Part shown: piece after piece, positions 26,279-35,756 of the stretch
How positions within the stretch are numbered: position 1 is the first letter of the stretch
Layout of the letters: every line of letters begins with the position of its first letter
Assembly: GCF_007859865.1 (NCBI RefSeq)
Contig: NZ_SJPI01000001.1
Coordinates: 682,001-746,000, forward strand
DNA from: Rubripirellula amarantea
GTDB taxonomy: Bacteria > Planctomycetota > Planctomycetia > Pirellulales > Pirellulaceae
Direction of reading: 5' to 3'
Length of the DNA stretch: 64,000 nt
Made by a program: the position numbers and the translations under genes
Notes under the pieces: generated by a model
Told to the model about the DNA's origin: nothing
The model's input: only the letters and a program-made list of their open reading frames with translations
The model's database searches: none

Positions 26279-26297
26279 GACGTGTCATCGACACGTC
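26279..26297. promoter_or_regulatory. Palindrome upstream of recA, candidate operator
   Basis: GACGTGTC-ATC-GACACGTC is a perfect 8-bp inverted repeat with a 3-base centre, about 200 bases before the recA start and just upstream of TACTAT (26301-26306). This is the shape of a dimeric repressor site. It does not match the LexA boxes of E. coli or Bacillus, and no LexA gene is in the window, so the binding protein is unknown. Confidence 0.4.
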
Positions 26298-26331
26298 AGA
26301 TACTATTCATGTCGGGATTGAGAAACATTCC

Positions 26332-26360
26332 TTGTGTCATCATCACGACACCGGTACTAT
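26332..26360 (+). promoter_or_regulatory. recA: Candidate recA promoter
   Basis: TTGTGT (26332-26337), a 17-base spacer and TACTAT (26355-26360) make a plausible but weak -35/-10 pair. The -10 is good and the -35 matches three of six bases. A second TACTAT at 26301 lacks a properly spaced -35 box. Confidence 0.35.
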
Positions 26361-26495
26361 AAGTGCGTTCACTGGCCCAGCGGGGTTCTTCGTTCCACGA
26401 TTGGAACTACGAACAGACGGGATCAAGGTCGCATCAGCATCGCCGGGTACATTTATCGCACGGTTTTGGGAAACAGAAAGGCAAGGGTTTTTAAT

Positions 26496-27623
<1,128 letters not shown>

Positions 27624-27650
27624 GCGACCAATCCCGCGTATCATCCGCCC

Positions 27651-27701
27651 TGGTCTTTAGTCCACACTGCCTTTTAGTTCACGCTGGGCTTTAGTTCACA
27701 C
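27651..27701. repeat. Three-copy 17-bp tandem repeat 3' of recA
   Basis: Copies begin at 27651, 27668 and 27685 and follow TGGTCTTTAGTTCACAC, with two to four changes per copy. The array lies between the recA stop and its terminator. Confidence 0.85.
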
Positions 27702-27739
27702 TGGACGAATCGCGACATCCACTCGAGCTATTCGTAAAG

Positions 27740-27767
27740 GCTCTCTGGTTACCCAGAGAGCTTTTTT
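27740..27767 (+). terminator. recA: Intrinsic terminator of recA
   Basis: GCTCTCTGG (27740-27748) pairs perfectly with CCAGAGAGC (27753-27761) across a TTAC loop, and six T residues follow directly. Confidence 0.9.
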
Positions 27768-28069
27768 ATTTGCCAACATGGCTGTGGCAGCACGAGGCCC
27801 CAGACGCGACTTCCTCCTCACTAGGCTGCCTATCTTTCCACAAAGCGGCCTCAAGGCGGGCCACGCTAACAACGCGACCTTTCGGGGGGCCGCCCGCAGA
27901 GGTAGATTAAGCCCTGCTGCAAGGCCGTTGCGGCGAAAATAACAACCCTTATCGGGTTTTGCACCCAGTTTTTACCGCAACTTCTGGTAATATACGGTGC
28001 TACGTCACCGGTGCACGTTTGTGTGTTGGTCAGGCGTATATTTTTTTTGTTCTTTTAGGAGTCTTTGCT

Positions 28070-29422
28070 ATGAGTCGTAAGCACTCACGAACCTCCGGTT
28101 TCACCTTGGTGGAACTGTTGGTTGTCATCGCCATCATCGGCGTGTTGGTTGGCCTTTTGTTGCCAGCCGTTCAAGCTGCCCGTGAAGCGGCCCGCCGCAT
28201 GAGCTGCAGCAACAATTTCAAGCAGATTGGTATTGGTCTTCACAATTACCACGCTGCGTTCAAGCAAATGCCCACTCAAATGTCGGGTCCTGCTCGCATT
28301 GGTTCGTGGGAACACGAAACTCGTCATGACTCGGTCATGATGTCCAACAGTTTCCTTGTTGGTCTATTGCCGTTCGTTGAGCAGCAAGGTCTGTGGGAGC
28401 GAATTTCGAATCCCGACAACCAAGCCGTCAATGGTCAACCGCCATTGCCGACGCCATTTCCGGCCTACGGTCCTCACCACGATACCGATCCTGATGGTGG
28501 CGGTAAGACCAATGCCGGTGGACGTGCTTACGTGCCATGGCTGACTGAGATTCCAATGTTCCGTTGTCCTAGTGACCCCGGTTCAGGTCTGCCAGCTCAA
28601 GGTCGTACCAACTACGGTGCCTCCATGGGTGACGCGATTCACAAGATGAATTCCGGAACCATCGGATGTAACTGGGCGAACTCGACTTGCAACTGGTTGT
28701 ACAGCTACGGCGACGACCAAGATGCCAACTCGGATGCTCGCGCAGCCGCCCGAGGTTTCTTCGTCGCTCGAACTGAAATGAAGTTCCGTGACATCATCGA
28801 CGGTCTGTCCAACACGATCGCTTGCGGTGAAATCGTCACTGACATCGGTGACCGTGACGTTCGTACCAACGCGAACTTGCAAGCCGACCTGTCGACGGAC
28901 CGTAACAACTGGGGAGCCAACATTCCTGACTTGAACATCTGGAAGACCATGGTTGACCTTGAGCGTCCGCGTTTCTGGAGCGACGGTGTGGCTCCTAACC
29001 CGACGTCCCCTGTGATCGCATGTCCTGGAGACTGGCGAGATCGTTATGGTCGTGGTTACATGTGGGCCAACGGTGGAGCGTACAACTCGGGCGTTCAAAC
29101 CATTCGTCCGCCAAACTCGGCTTGTAGCTTGGCCGGAGCGGGTCCGAATGCTTGGTACGCCGGTCACCTCGAAGGCGTTTGCCCTCCCGGTAGTCGTCAC
29201 CAAGGTGGTGCTCACGTGATGATGGGCGACGGAGCGGTTGTGTTCATGACCGACTCAGTTGACTGTGGTGGTTTGGATTCAGGCGTGGTGCCAGTTCGTA
29301 ACCAAAACGAAACGCTGGACCCAACTTACCCACGTGCGGGTAGCAAGAGTCCTTACGGTTTATGGGGTGCTTTGGGTACTCGTGCTAGTCGCGAAACCAT
29401 CGAAGAGCAACTCAACCAGTAG
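28070..29422 (+). CDS. DUF1559 pseudopilin-like protein, first of three
   Basis: A 450-residue protein with a type IV prepilin N-terminus ([20 protein letters not shown], Glu at +5 after the cleavage Gly) and the DUF1559 sequence [20 protein letters not shown]. The domain ends in the usual [20 protein letters not shown] strand. DUF1559 proteins are abundant in planctomycetes and are presumed to be exported pseudopilins; their function is not established. The start at ATG 28070 has an AGGAG ribosome site eight bases upstream. The protein is about 65-70% identical by eye to the two following genes, with extra residues in the middle. A good terminator follows. Confidence 0.88.
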   Translation: MSRKHSRTSGFTLVELLVVIAIIGVLVGLLLPAVQAAREAARRMSCSNNFKQIGIGLHNYHAAFKQMPTQMSGPARIGSWEHETRHDSVMMSNSFLVGLLPFVEQQGLWERISNPDNQAVNGQPPLPTPFPAYGPHHDTDPDGGGKTNAGGRAYVPWLTEIPMFRCPSDPGSGLPAQGRTNYGASMGDAIHKMNSGTIGCNWANSTCNWLYSYGDDQDANSDARAAARGFFVARTEMKFRDIIDGLSNTIACGEIVTDIGDRDVRTNANLQADLSTDRNNWGANIPDLNIWKTMVDLERPRFWSDGVAPNPTSPVIACPGDWRDRYGRGYMWANGGAYNSGVQTIRPPNSACSLAGAGPNAWYAGHLEGVCPPGSRHQGGAHVMMGDGAVVFMTDSVDCGGLDSGVVPVRNQNETLDPTYPRAGSKSPYGLWGALGTRASRETIEEQLNQ

Positions 29423-29899
29423 TCTTCCTCGAAGCCTAGTTGTTAGTTAATTCAGAGCCTTGTCCGCATATGCGGGCAAGGCTTTTTTCGTTGCGGTAAA
29501 TCACTATTGCGTTCGTTGAAAAATAGCTTTTCTTGAAACACAATTCGCAAACGCGATCGAATGTCATTGCTTCAAATCATATCTGTGTGAGGAATCTCAC
29601 CTAACATCAAGACTAAACAATCGGATGCGCACCACGGTCTCTACCTGCGTAGCTAACACGTCCCCCATCGCGAGCGGGGAACGTTTACAACGTCTTGGAT
29701 ACGAATTCGATCGACCTACTAATTGCGAATTATCCATGTTGAAAAATCGAACCGGTTTTTAGGAAAACTCTTCACTTTCTTTAGTATTAACCGGTGCATG
29801 ATTCCCGATTCTGATGAGACTACGGAAGCGTTCGTGACGTCGATTTTACGTCATGTTTTTGTCGCTTCATTTACTCGTCCTCGTAAGGAACAAATCTGA
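29423..29899. other. Intergenic region, DUF1559 genes 1 and 2
   Basis: After the terminator at 29457-29488, about 410 AT-richer bases precede the next start. I find no gene and no convincing promoter. The sequence is not similar to the leader of the third copy. Confidence 0.5.
29457..29488 (+). terminator. Intrinsic terminator after DUF1559 gene 1
   Basis: GCCTTGTCCGCA (29457-29468) pairs with TGCGGGCAAGGC (29471-29482), including one G-T pair, and is followed by six T residues. Confidence 0.92.
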
Positions 29900-31201
29900 A
29901 TGACTCGTAATCGTTCACGCGTATCCGGTTTCACGTTGGTGGAACTATTAGTTGTTATCGCCATCATCGGCGTATTGGTTGGTCTGCTCTTACCTGCTGT
30001 TCAAGCTGCTCGCGAAGCTGCCCGCCGCATGAGCTGCAGCAACAATTTCAAACAAATCGGAATCGGTCTCCACAACTACCACGCTGCCTTCAAACAAATC
30101 CCGCAGCAACAATCTGGTCCTGCCAACAATGGCGGATGGGAGTTCGATATCACTCGCACAAAAGTGCAAATGCAGAACAGTTTCCTTGTGGGACTTTTGC
30201 CTTTCGTAGAACAACAAGGTCTTTGGGAACAAATCTCCAACCCAATGTCGAAGGACTCAACTGGTTTGGACCTACCTCCTGCGGAGGCTTACGCTGCCTA
30301 CGGTCCGGTTCACGATGCTGACGACAACCAGAACGGCACTGGCCCCGGCGGTCGGAAGTACATTCCTTGGTTGACCGAGATCCCCATGTTCCGTTGTCCT
30401 AGCGACCCCGGTTCGGGACTGCCTGCTCAAGGCCGCACCAACTACGGTGCTTGCATGGGTGACGCGATTCACCGTGGAACTACCGGTCCTCTGAACGCAC
30501 CATATTGGAACTATGTCGATAACGGCGGACGTTCATCTGAAGCTCGCGCAGCATGCCGTGGGTTCTTCGTCGCTCGCAGCGCAATGAAGTTCCGCGATAT
30601 CATCGACGGTCTATCCAACACCATCGCGTGTGGCGAAATCGTAACTGACATCGGCGACCGCGACGTTCGTACCAATGCAATGCTTGATGATTCGATGGAC
30701 CAAGCTGTTCCAACGCTCAACCTTTGGAAGCAGTCTGTCGATCTTGAGCGTCCTCGATTCTGGAGCGACGGTGTTGCTCCGAACCCAACCGCTCCAACGA
30801 TCGCATGCCAGGGTAACTGGACCGACCGATTCGGTCGTGGTTACATGTGGGCATCTGGTTTCGCTCTTTACAGCGGTTGCCAAACGATCCGTCCACCAAA
30901 CTCAGGTTTGACCATTGATGGTGCTGCGGGTGGAAACGCTTGGTTCGCAGGTTACCGCGAAGGCGTTTGCCCGATGGGCAGCCGTCACCAAGGTGGTGCT
31001 CACGTCCTGATGGGCGACGGAGCCGTGGTCTTTATGACCGACTCGGTCGATGCGGGCCAACTTGATTCCGACGTTGTTCCCGTTCGCATGGGCAATGTTG
31101 CACCTGCACCAGTCCCAGGTTCCAAGAGCCCTTATGGCCTTTGGGGTGCCCTGGGTACGCGTGCTAGTCGCGAAACCATCGAAGAACAATTGAATCAGTA
31201 G
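29900..31201 (+). CDS. DUF1559 pseudopilin-like protein, second of three
   Basis: A 433-residue protein with the same architecture as its neighbours: prepilin leader and helix ([20 protein letters not shown]), Cys-Ser-Asn-Asn turn, and a C-terminal DUF1559 beta region ending in [20 protein letters not shown]. An AAGGA site lies 10 bases before the ATG. It is about 97% identical in protein to the third copy. In the DNA, the match is uneven: many silent changes in the first 240 bases, none in 30583-30915 (see findings). Presumed to be processed by a prepilin peptidase and exported. Confidence 0.88.
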   Translation: MTRNRSRVSGFTLVELLVVIAIIGVLVGLLLPAVQAAREAARRMSCSNNFKQIGIGLHNYHAAFKQIPQQQSGPANNGGWEFDITRTKVQMQNSFLVGLLPFVEQQGLWEQISNPMSKDSTGLDLPPAEAYAAYGPVHDADDNQNGTGPGGRKYIPWLTEIPMFRCPSDPGSGLPAQGRTNYGACMGDAIHRGTTGPLNAPYWNYVDNGGRSSEARAACRGFFVARSAMKFRDIIDGLSNTIACGEIVTDIGDRDVRTNAMLDDSMDQAVPTLNLWKQSVDLERPRFWSDGVAPNPTAPTIACQGNWTDRFGRGYMWASGFALYSGCQTIRPPNSGLTIDGAAGGNAWFAGYREGVCPMGSRHQGGAHVLMGDGAVVFMTDSVDAGQLDSDVVPVRMGNVAPAPVPGSKSPYGLWGALGTRASRETIEEQLNQ

Positions 31202-31812
31202 GCTTCGTAAGACCTAGCCTTTCAGTTTTTCAAAAGCCTTGTCCGCATTCGTGCGGGCAAGGCTTTTTTTGTTTGGGTGCACGGCATTCGCAGTGTTTGA
31301 CATGCAGACCAAGAACCGCAAACGTCCTTATCGAATAGCAGCCGCTGATACTGACTCATGTTGCTGCAAACGAGTTAAGTCCATCAAATCGTCGTCGATC
31401 GAACTCACAGTGCACGCCCGAACGACCGAGTGCGTCGTTACCGAACTCTTGCGATCCAATGTTGTCGCTGGCAGCCATCTCGAACCTTGGATCTTATCTT
31501 CCGATCGACCTAGGGAAATACGCAGAAATATGCTGAGGCACTCAACGCCCACTTCATCTTTCTACGAAGATACTGCGACGTCACGTCCGCCTTTGACCGC
31601 ACCTCAACTGAAACCCCTCCAGGGAGTTAAGGGCCCAGGCAAAGCCCACTCAAACCACCCAGCTGCAAAGATTCAGTCGAATATCGCGCCCTTATTCGAA
31701 GTGCCGCATTGCAATTCTTTATTTTTTTGGCAGAATTCATGTGCGTTCTTTACGTGTTCCTCGCGTATATAGGTGACGCTTTATTTCCTGTCCTCCTCTG
31801 GAGCATTCCTGA
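31202..31812. other. Intergenic region, DUF1559 genes 2 and 3
   Basis: After the terminator, about 540 bases precede the third gene. An open frame at 31239-31772 exists, but it starts inside the terminator hairpin and has a Ser/Thr/Cys/Arg-rich composition without homology I can see. I treat it as chance. No promoter is clear. Confidence 0.5.
31236..31270 (+). terminator. Intrinsic terminator after DUF1559 gene 2
   Basis: GCCTTGTCCGCA (31236-31247) and TGCGGGCAAGGC (31252-31263) form a 12-bp stem closed by a TTCG tetraloop, followed by seven T residues. The stem sequence is the same as in the terminator of the first copy. Confidence 0.94.
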
Positions 31813-33114
31813 ATGATTCAAAATCGTTCGCGCAACTACGGTTTCACCTTGGTGGAATTGTTGGTTGTAATCGCCATCATTGGCGTTTTGGTTGGCCTTC
31901 TTCTGCCAGCCGTCCAAGCTGCTCGTGAAGCCGCTCGTCGTATGAGCTGCAGCAACAATTTCAAACAAATTGGCATCGGTCTTCACAACTATCACGCTGC
32001 TTTCAAGCAAATCCCTCAGCAACAATCTGGGCCAGCGAACAACGGCGGATGGGAATTCACCATCACTCGCACGAAAGTGCAAATGCAGAACAGTTTCCTT
32101 GTGGGACTTCTGCCTTTCGTAGAACAACAAGGTCTTTGGGAACAAATCTCCAACCCAATGTCGAAGGACTCAACTGGTTTGGACCTACCTCCTGCGGAGG
32201 CTTACGCTGCCTACGGCCCGGTTCACGATGCTGACGACAACCAGAACGGCACTGGCCCCGGCGGTCGGAAGTACATTCCTTGGTTGACCGAGATCCCGAT
32301 GTTCCGTTGTCCTAGCGACCCCGGTTCGGGACTGCCTGCTCAAGGCCGTACCAACTACGGTGCTTGCATGGGTGACGCGATTCACCGTGGAACCACCGGT
32401 CCTCTGAACTCGCCTTATTGGAACTATGTCGATAACGGCGGCCGTTCATCTGAAGCTCGCGCAGCATGCCGTGGGTTCTTCGTCGCTCGCAGCGAAATGA
32501 AGTTCCGCGATATCATCGACGGTCTATCCAACACCATCGCGTGTGGCGAAATCGTAACTGACATCGGCGACCGCGACGTTCGTACCAATGCAATGCTTGA
32601 TGATTCGATGGACCAAGCTGTTCCAACGCTCAACCTTTGGAAGCAGTCTGTCGATCTTGAGCGTCCTCGATTCTGGAGCGACGGTGTTGCTCCGAACCCA
32701 ACCGCTCCAACGATCGCATGCCAGGGTAACTGGACCGACCGATTCGGTCGTGGTTACATGTGGGCATCTGGTTTCGCTCTTTACAGCGGTTGCCAAACGA
32801 TCCGTCCACCAAACTCAGGTTTGACCATCGACGGTGCTGCTGGCTCGAGCGCTTGGTTTGCAGGTTACCGCGAAGGCGTTTGCCCAATGGGTAGCCGTCA
32901 CCAAGGTGGTGCTCACGTCCTGATGGGCGACGGAGCCGTAGTCTTCATGACCGACTCGGTCGATGCGGGCAAGCTGGATTCCGACGTCGTTCCTGTTCGA
33001 AATGGCAACGTTGCACCAGCACCAGTCGCAGGTTCCAAGAGCCCTTACGGCCTTTGGGGTGCCCTGGGTACGCGTGCCAGCCGCGAAACCATCGAAGAAC
33101 AATTGAATCAGTAG
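31813..33114 (+). CDS. DUF1559 pseudopilin-like protein, third of three
   Basis: A 433-residue near-twin of the second copy, with the prepilin segment [19 protein letters not shown] after a short basic leader (MIQNRSRNY). Differences from copy 2 are limited to about a dozen residues, mainly in the first 10, near residue 79, and after residue 355. The gene is preceded by a purine-poor leader, so the ribosome site is weak (CTGGAG about 10 bases upstream). It is followed by a third terminator and then by a small lipoprotein gene, a pairing often seen with DUF1559 genes. Confidence 0.88.
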   Translation: MIQNRSRNYGFTLVELLVVIAIIGVLVGLLLPAVQAAREAARRMSCSNNFKQIGIGLHNYHAAFKQIPQQQSGPANNGGWEFTITRTKVQMQNSFLVGLLPFVEQQGLWEQISNPMSKDSTGLDLPPAEAYAAYGPVHDADDNQNGTGPGGRKYIPWLTEIPMFRCPSDPGSGLPAQGRTNYGACMGDAIHRGTTGPLNSPYWNYVDNGGRSSEARAACRGFFVARSEMKFRDIIDGLSNTIACGEIVTDIGDRDVRTNAMLDDSMDQAVPTLNLWKQSVDLERPRFWSDGVAPNPTAPTIACQGNWTDRFGRGYMWASGFALYSGCQTIRPPNSGLTIDGAAGSSAWFAGYREGVCPMGSRHQGGAHVLMGDGAVVFMTDSVDAGKLDSDVVPVRNGNVAPAPVAGSKSPYGLWGALGTRASRETIEEQLNQ

Positions 33115-33148
33115 GTTTAACTATTGGCTTCGATAACGTAAAATGAGT

Positions 33149-33190
33149 GGGCCTTGTTCGTGCTTTAACGGACAAGGCCCTGTTTTTTTT
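33149..33190 (+). terminator. Intrinsic terminator after DUF1559 gene 3
   Basis: GGGCCTTGTTCG (33149-33160) pairs with CGGACAAGGCCC (33169-33180), with one G-T pair and an eight-base loop, then TGTTTTTTTT. The stem core GCCTTGT matches the terminators of the other two copies. Confidence 0.92.
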
Positions 33191-33227
33191 CTCCCCCCCA
33201 GGCTTTAGGCCTTTGAAGGAACAAACC

Positions 33228-33419
33228 ATGAAGAAGTTTCTCGCGTTCTCTGTGTTACTGTCGGCCGCATTCGTAACCCAAGGCTGCGGTGGACACTCCG
33301 GTGGCGTTATTGGCGATAGTAACGGCAAGACCATGGACGATTATACCACTCCCGCAGGAATCGACCCTGCTGCAGAAGCTGCTGCTGCTGCCGCTGCTGC
33401 ACAAGAAGGTGGTGAGTAA
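33228..33419 (+). CDS. Small lipoprotein next to the DUF1559 cluster
   Basis: A 63-residue protein with a strong GAAGGA ribosome site and a lipoprotein signal (MKKFLAFSVLLSAAFVTQGC). The mature part is only about 44 residues: Gly/Ser-rich, then TMDDYTTPAGIDP and an alanine run (eight Ala) before QEGGE. It starts only 38 bases after the T-tract of the DUF1559 terminator, so it depends on read-through or a promoter inside that hairpin region. Small lipoproteins of this type commonly follow DUF1559 genes in planctomycetes. Function unknown. Confidence 0.75.
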   Translation: MKKFLAFSVLLSAAFVTQGCGGHSGGVIGDSNGKTMDDYTTPAGIDPAAEAAAAAAAAQEGGE

Positions 33420-33844
33420 TCTCCACTGGCCGCTATCTGCCTTGAACAAGGACGCTTAGCGGCGGTTGAGGGATACTACTTACACCTCACGACTACTGCT
33501 CGATCACATAGAGATCAATCGAAAACGCCAAAAACGTCATTGTCGCAATGCGACGATGGCGAGTTTGGCGATTTTCATTGGCCGATTGTCATTCGGTAAG
33601 ATTGCCAGCGGTGGCGTTGGCAAGTGTGCGGTCGATCATGCCAGCGTTTTCGCCACTTGCAACACGCCGGCCAGAAATTCCACTTTCGCTCTCCAGCAGG
33701 GTCTATCATTGAACGGGCGAAAGGGAATGTGCGTAACATGAATTGAAGATGACCCATCTTTCACTAGCGGACGTGCAACAAAGCTTGAGGCACTAGAGCA
33801 TGAGGCACCAAAGCATCAATCAAGAACCAGTGGCGAGGTATCGT
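33420..33844. other. Intergenic region, small lipoprotein / multiheme cytochrome
   Basis: Contains an imperfect hairpin (GCCGCTA 33429-33435 with TAGCGGC 33457-33463, no T-tract) and a two-copy 15-bp repeat at 33784-33813 (TGAGGCAC core). The open frame at 33466-33741 is not convincing as a gene. Confidence 0.45.
33784..33813. repeat. Two-copy 15-bp repeat before the multiheme cytochrome gene
   Basis: CTTGAGGCACTAGAG is followed directly by CATGAGGCACCAAAG, 11 of 15 bases identical. Confidence 0.6.
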
Positions 33845-35731
33845 ATGACCCGATGGGCTCTGAACTCTTCGGTTTTGTTCACGCAAGTAATGAGCATTGG
33901 GGTCGCGTTTGCCCTGACAACTACCACTGGTTGGAGCCAAGAGGGTTCAGAAAACAAGTCGCAGGACTTTCGCTTCAGCATTGTCGCTCCCGCCACTGAC
34001 GAACCAGAGAGCGAAACATCAACGAAAATGCTTTCGTCTCATCAGGGTTACGTTGGCACTCAAAAGTGTGTGGCTTGCCATCAAGAACAATACGCCAGCT
34101 ACCTGCAAACTAGTCACAGCAAGACCGTCGCCATAACCGACGCAAAGCAGGAACCGCCCGCTGCCAGCTTTCACCATGAAGCGTCGGACCGTGATTACGA
34201 AGTGATTCATCGGGGTGACGTGTTATTGCACGCGGAAAGCTTGGTCAATGATGCGGGGGTCACCGTGGCTCGTACCGAGTTGCCGATCACTTACTCCTTT
34301 GGGTCTGGTTTACACGCAAAGACTTATGTCTGCGAGGACAAAGACTTCCTGGTGGAATCGCCAATCACGTGGTACCGCGGTGAACATCTTGGCTGGGGAA
34401 TGTCGCCGGGTTACGACCGGTTGGGGCACCTCTCTTTTCAACGCTTAGTAAAACAAGCATGCGTCTATTGCCATGTTGGACAAATCGATCGGCTTGAGGG
34501 CAATCCATCTCGGTTTGAAATTGTCGAACAAACGGTTAGTTGTGAACGCTGTCACGGGCCAGGCGAATCACATATCGCAAGATACGAAAGCAGTAGTCCG
34601 GCTTCGAAAACCGACAACATCGTCAACCCTAAAGAATTGACGCGGGAGTTGAGCGAAGCAATTTGCCATCAGTGTCACCTCGCAGGTGTCACCACGGTGG
34701 AATCGAGCGTCCATTCCCCTTGGGAATTTCGGCCAGGCGAGAAGATCACCAAGTACCGTACGGATTACCAATACGAACTCGACGGTGACACCATGAACAT
34801 CGTTGGGCATGTGGAACAAATGCATGCCAGCAAGTGTTACCAAGAAACGAGCACGTTGACGTGCATCACGTGTCACGACCCTCACCATCCGCCGACGCCG
34901 GAAAACAGCGTCGACATTTACCGACAAGCGTGTCTAGATTGCCACGCCCTTGATGCGTGTGGCATTGATCACGACGAACGGATCGCCAAGAACAACGATG
35001 ATTGTTCCAAATGCCACATGCCAGCCGCCAAGACAAATGTCACTCACGTTGCGTTTCATCATCACCGCATCGGCATCCATACCGAGAGCGTCGATCATGT
35101 TCCAAGAACGAGTGACGTCCTGATCCCCGTTGTCGACGACCCTGATCTTCCGGAGCAAGAACGAAAGCGTCGTCTCGCCATCGCAATGTATCAACAACTT
35201 GACGCGACACATGGCACACCGGACGCTCCCAAGCCACGCGACATCGCAATGTATGAACTTTTCCAACTCTACCAAGCTGGGGTAGAAGACGCGACGATTA
35301 CAACTGCGCTTGCCGAAGATGCCTTTGAGTCAGGCTACTCGGAAATCTCAAAATCGTTGGCCGAAAAATCATTGCAGTACCAGCCACGTCCGGCGGAGGA
35401 ACGCTTAGACGCTCTCCGAATACTCGGTCGCATTGCACTCGCTCGGCAGGACAACGTAGCGGCGCTTAAATATTATCGCGAATTGGTCTCTCAAACTCGC
35501 AATGCGAACGACCACTACTATTTGGGCCTAAGCGAACAGAACAATAAGAACAGCGATCGAGCCATCGCATCGCTTGAACGATCCATCGAGCTTGAACCGC
35601 TGATGACCTCGGCCCATCAAGCGCTGCAAGCCATTTACACCTCGCTCGGCAACCTGCAGTTGGCAACGTTTCATGCTGACAAGGCGAAACAACTCGATGA
35701 GTACGCAGCAGAAGTGTTGGCGAGCGATTGA
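33845..35731 (+). CDS. Exported seven-heme cytochrome c with C-terminal TPRs
   Basis: A 628-residue protein with a signal peptide (MTRWALNSSVLFTQVMSIGV, Ala-rich core). A GAGG ribosome site six bases upstream supports this start over ATG 33800. Seven CxxCH heme sites are visible in order: CVACH, CVYCH, CERCH, CHQCH, CITCH, CLDCH and CSKCH. The first is in a cytochrome c554-like context, GYVGTQKCVACHQEQY. Residues after about 470 form tetratricopeptide repeats (for example LGRIALARQDNVAALKYYREL). Expected to be a periplasmic or outer-surface electron-transfer protein; the redox partner is unknown. The UnbV-type gene starts 25 bases downstream, so they are likely co-transcribed. Confidence 0.88.
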   Translation: MTRWALNSSVLFTQVMSIGVAFALTTTTGWSQEGSENKSQDFRFSIVAPATDEPESETSTKMLSSHQGYVGTQKCVACHQEQYASYLQTSHSKTVAITDAKQEPPAASFHHEASDRDYEVIHRGDVLLHAESLVNDAGVTVARTELPITYSFGSGLHAKTYVCEDKDFLVESPITWYRGEHLGWGMSPGYDRLGHLSFQRLVKQACVYCHVGQIDRLEGNPSRFEIVEQTVSCERCHGPGESHIARYESSSPASKTDNIVNPKELTRELSEAICHQCHLAGVTTVESSVHSPWEFRPGEKITKYRTDYQYELDGDTMNIVGHVEQMHASKCYQETSTLTCITCHDPHHPPTPENSVDIYRQACLDCHALDACGIDHDERIAKNNDDCSKCHMPAAKTNVTHVAFHHHRIGIHTESVDHVPRTSDVLIPVVDDPDLPEQERKRRLAIAMYQQLDATHGTPDAPKPRDIAMYELFQLYQAGVEDATITTALAEDAFESGYSEISKSLAEKSLQYQPRPAEERLDALRILGRIALARQDNVAALKYYRELVSQTRNANDHYYLGLSEQNNKNSDRAIASLERSIELEPLMTSAHQALQAIYTSLGNLQLATFHADKAKQLDEYAAEVLASD

Positions 35732-35756
35732 TCGATTCACATGAAAGCATGATGAC

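Larger units (their letters stand above)
26143..26495. other. Intergenic region between the SNF2 gene and recA
   Basis: The 353 bases contain a repeat array (26196-26268), a perfect 8-bp inverted repeat (26279-26297) and a possible promoter (26332-26360), listed separately. No small gene is supported. Confidence 0.6.
27624..28069. other. Intergenic region recA / first DUF1559 gene
   Basis: Holds a three-copy repeat, the recA terminator and a possible extended -10 element (TGG TAATAT at 27985-27993) for the DUF1559 gene. The stretch 27770-27950 shows nothing I can identify. Confidence 0.5.

Noticed and set aside
31239-31772. 177-codon open frame between DUF1559 copies 2 and 3
   Set aside because: It begins inside a strong terminator hairpin and has an erratic composition; no ribosome site.
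33466-33741. 91-codon open frame after the small lipoprotein
   Set aside because: No ribosome site and low-quality composition.
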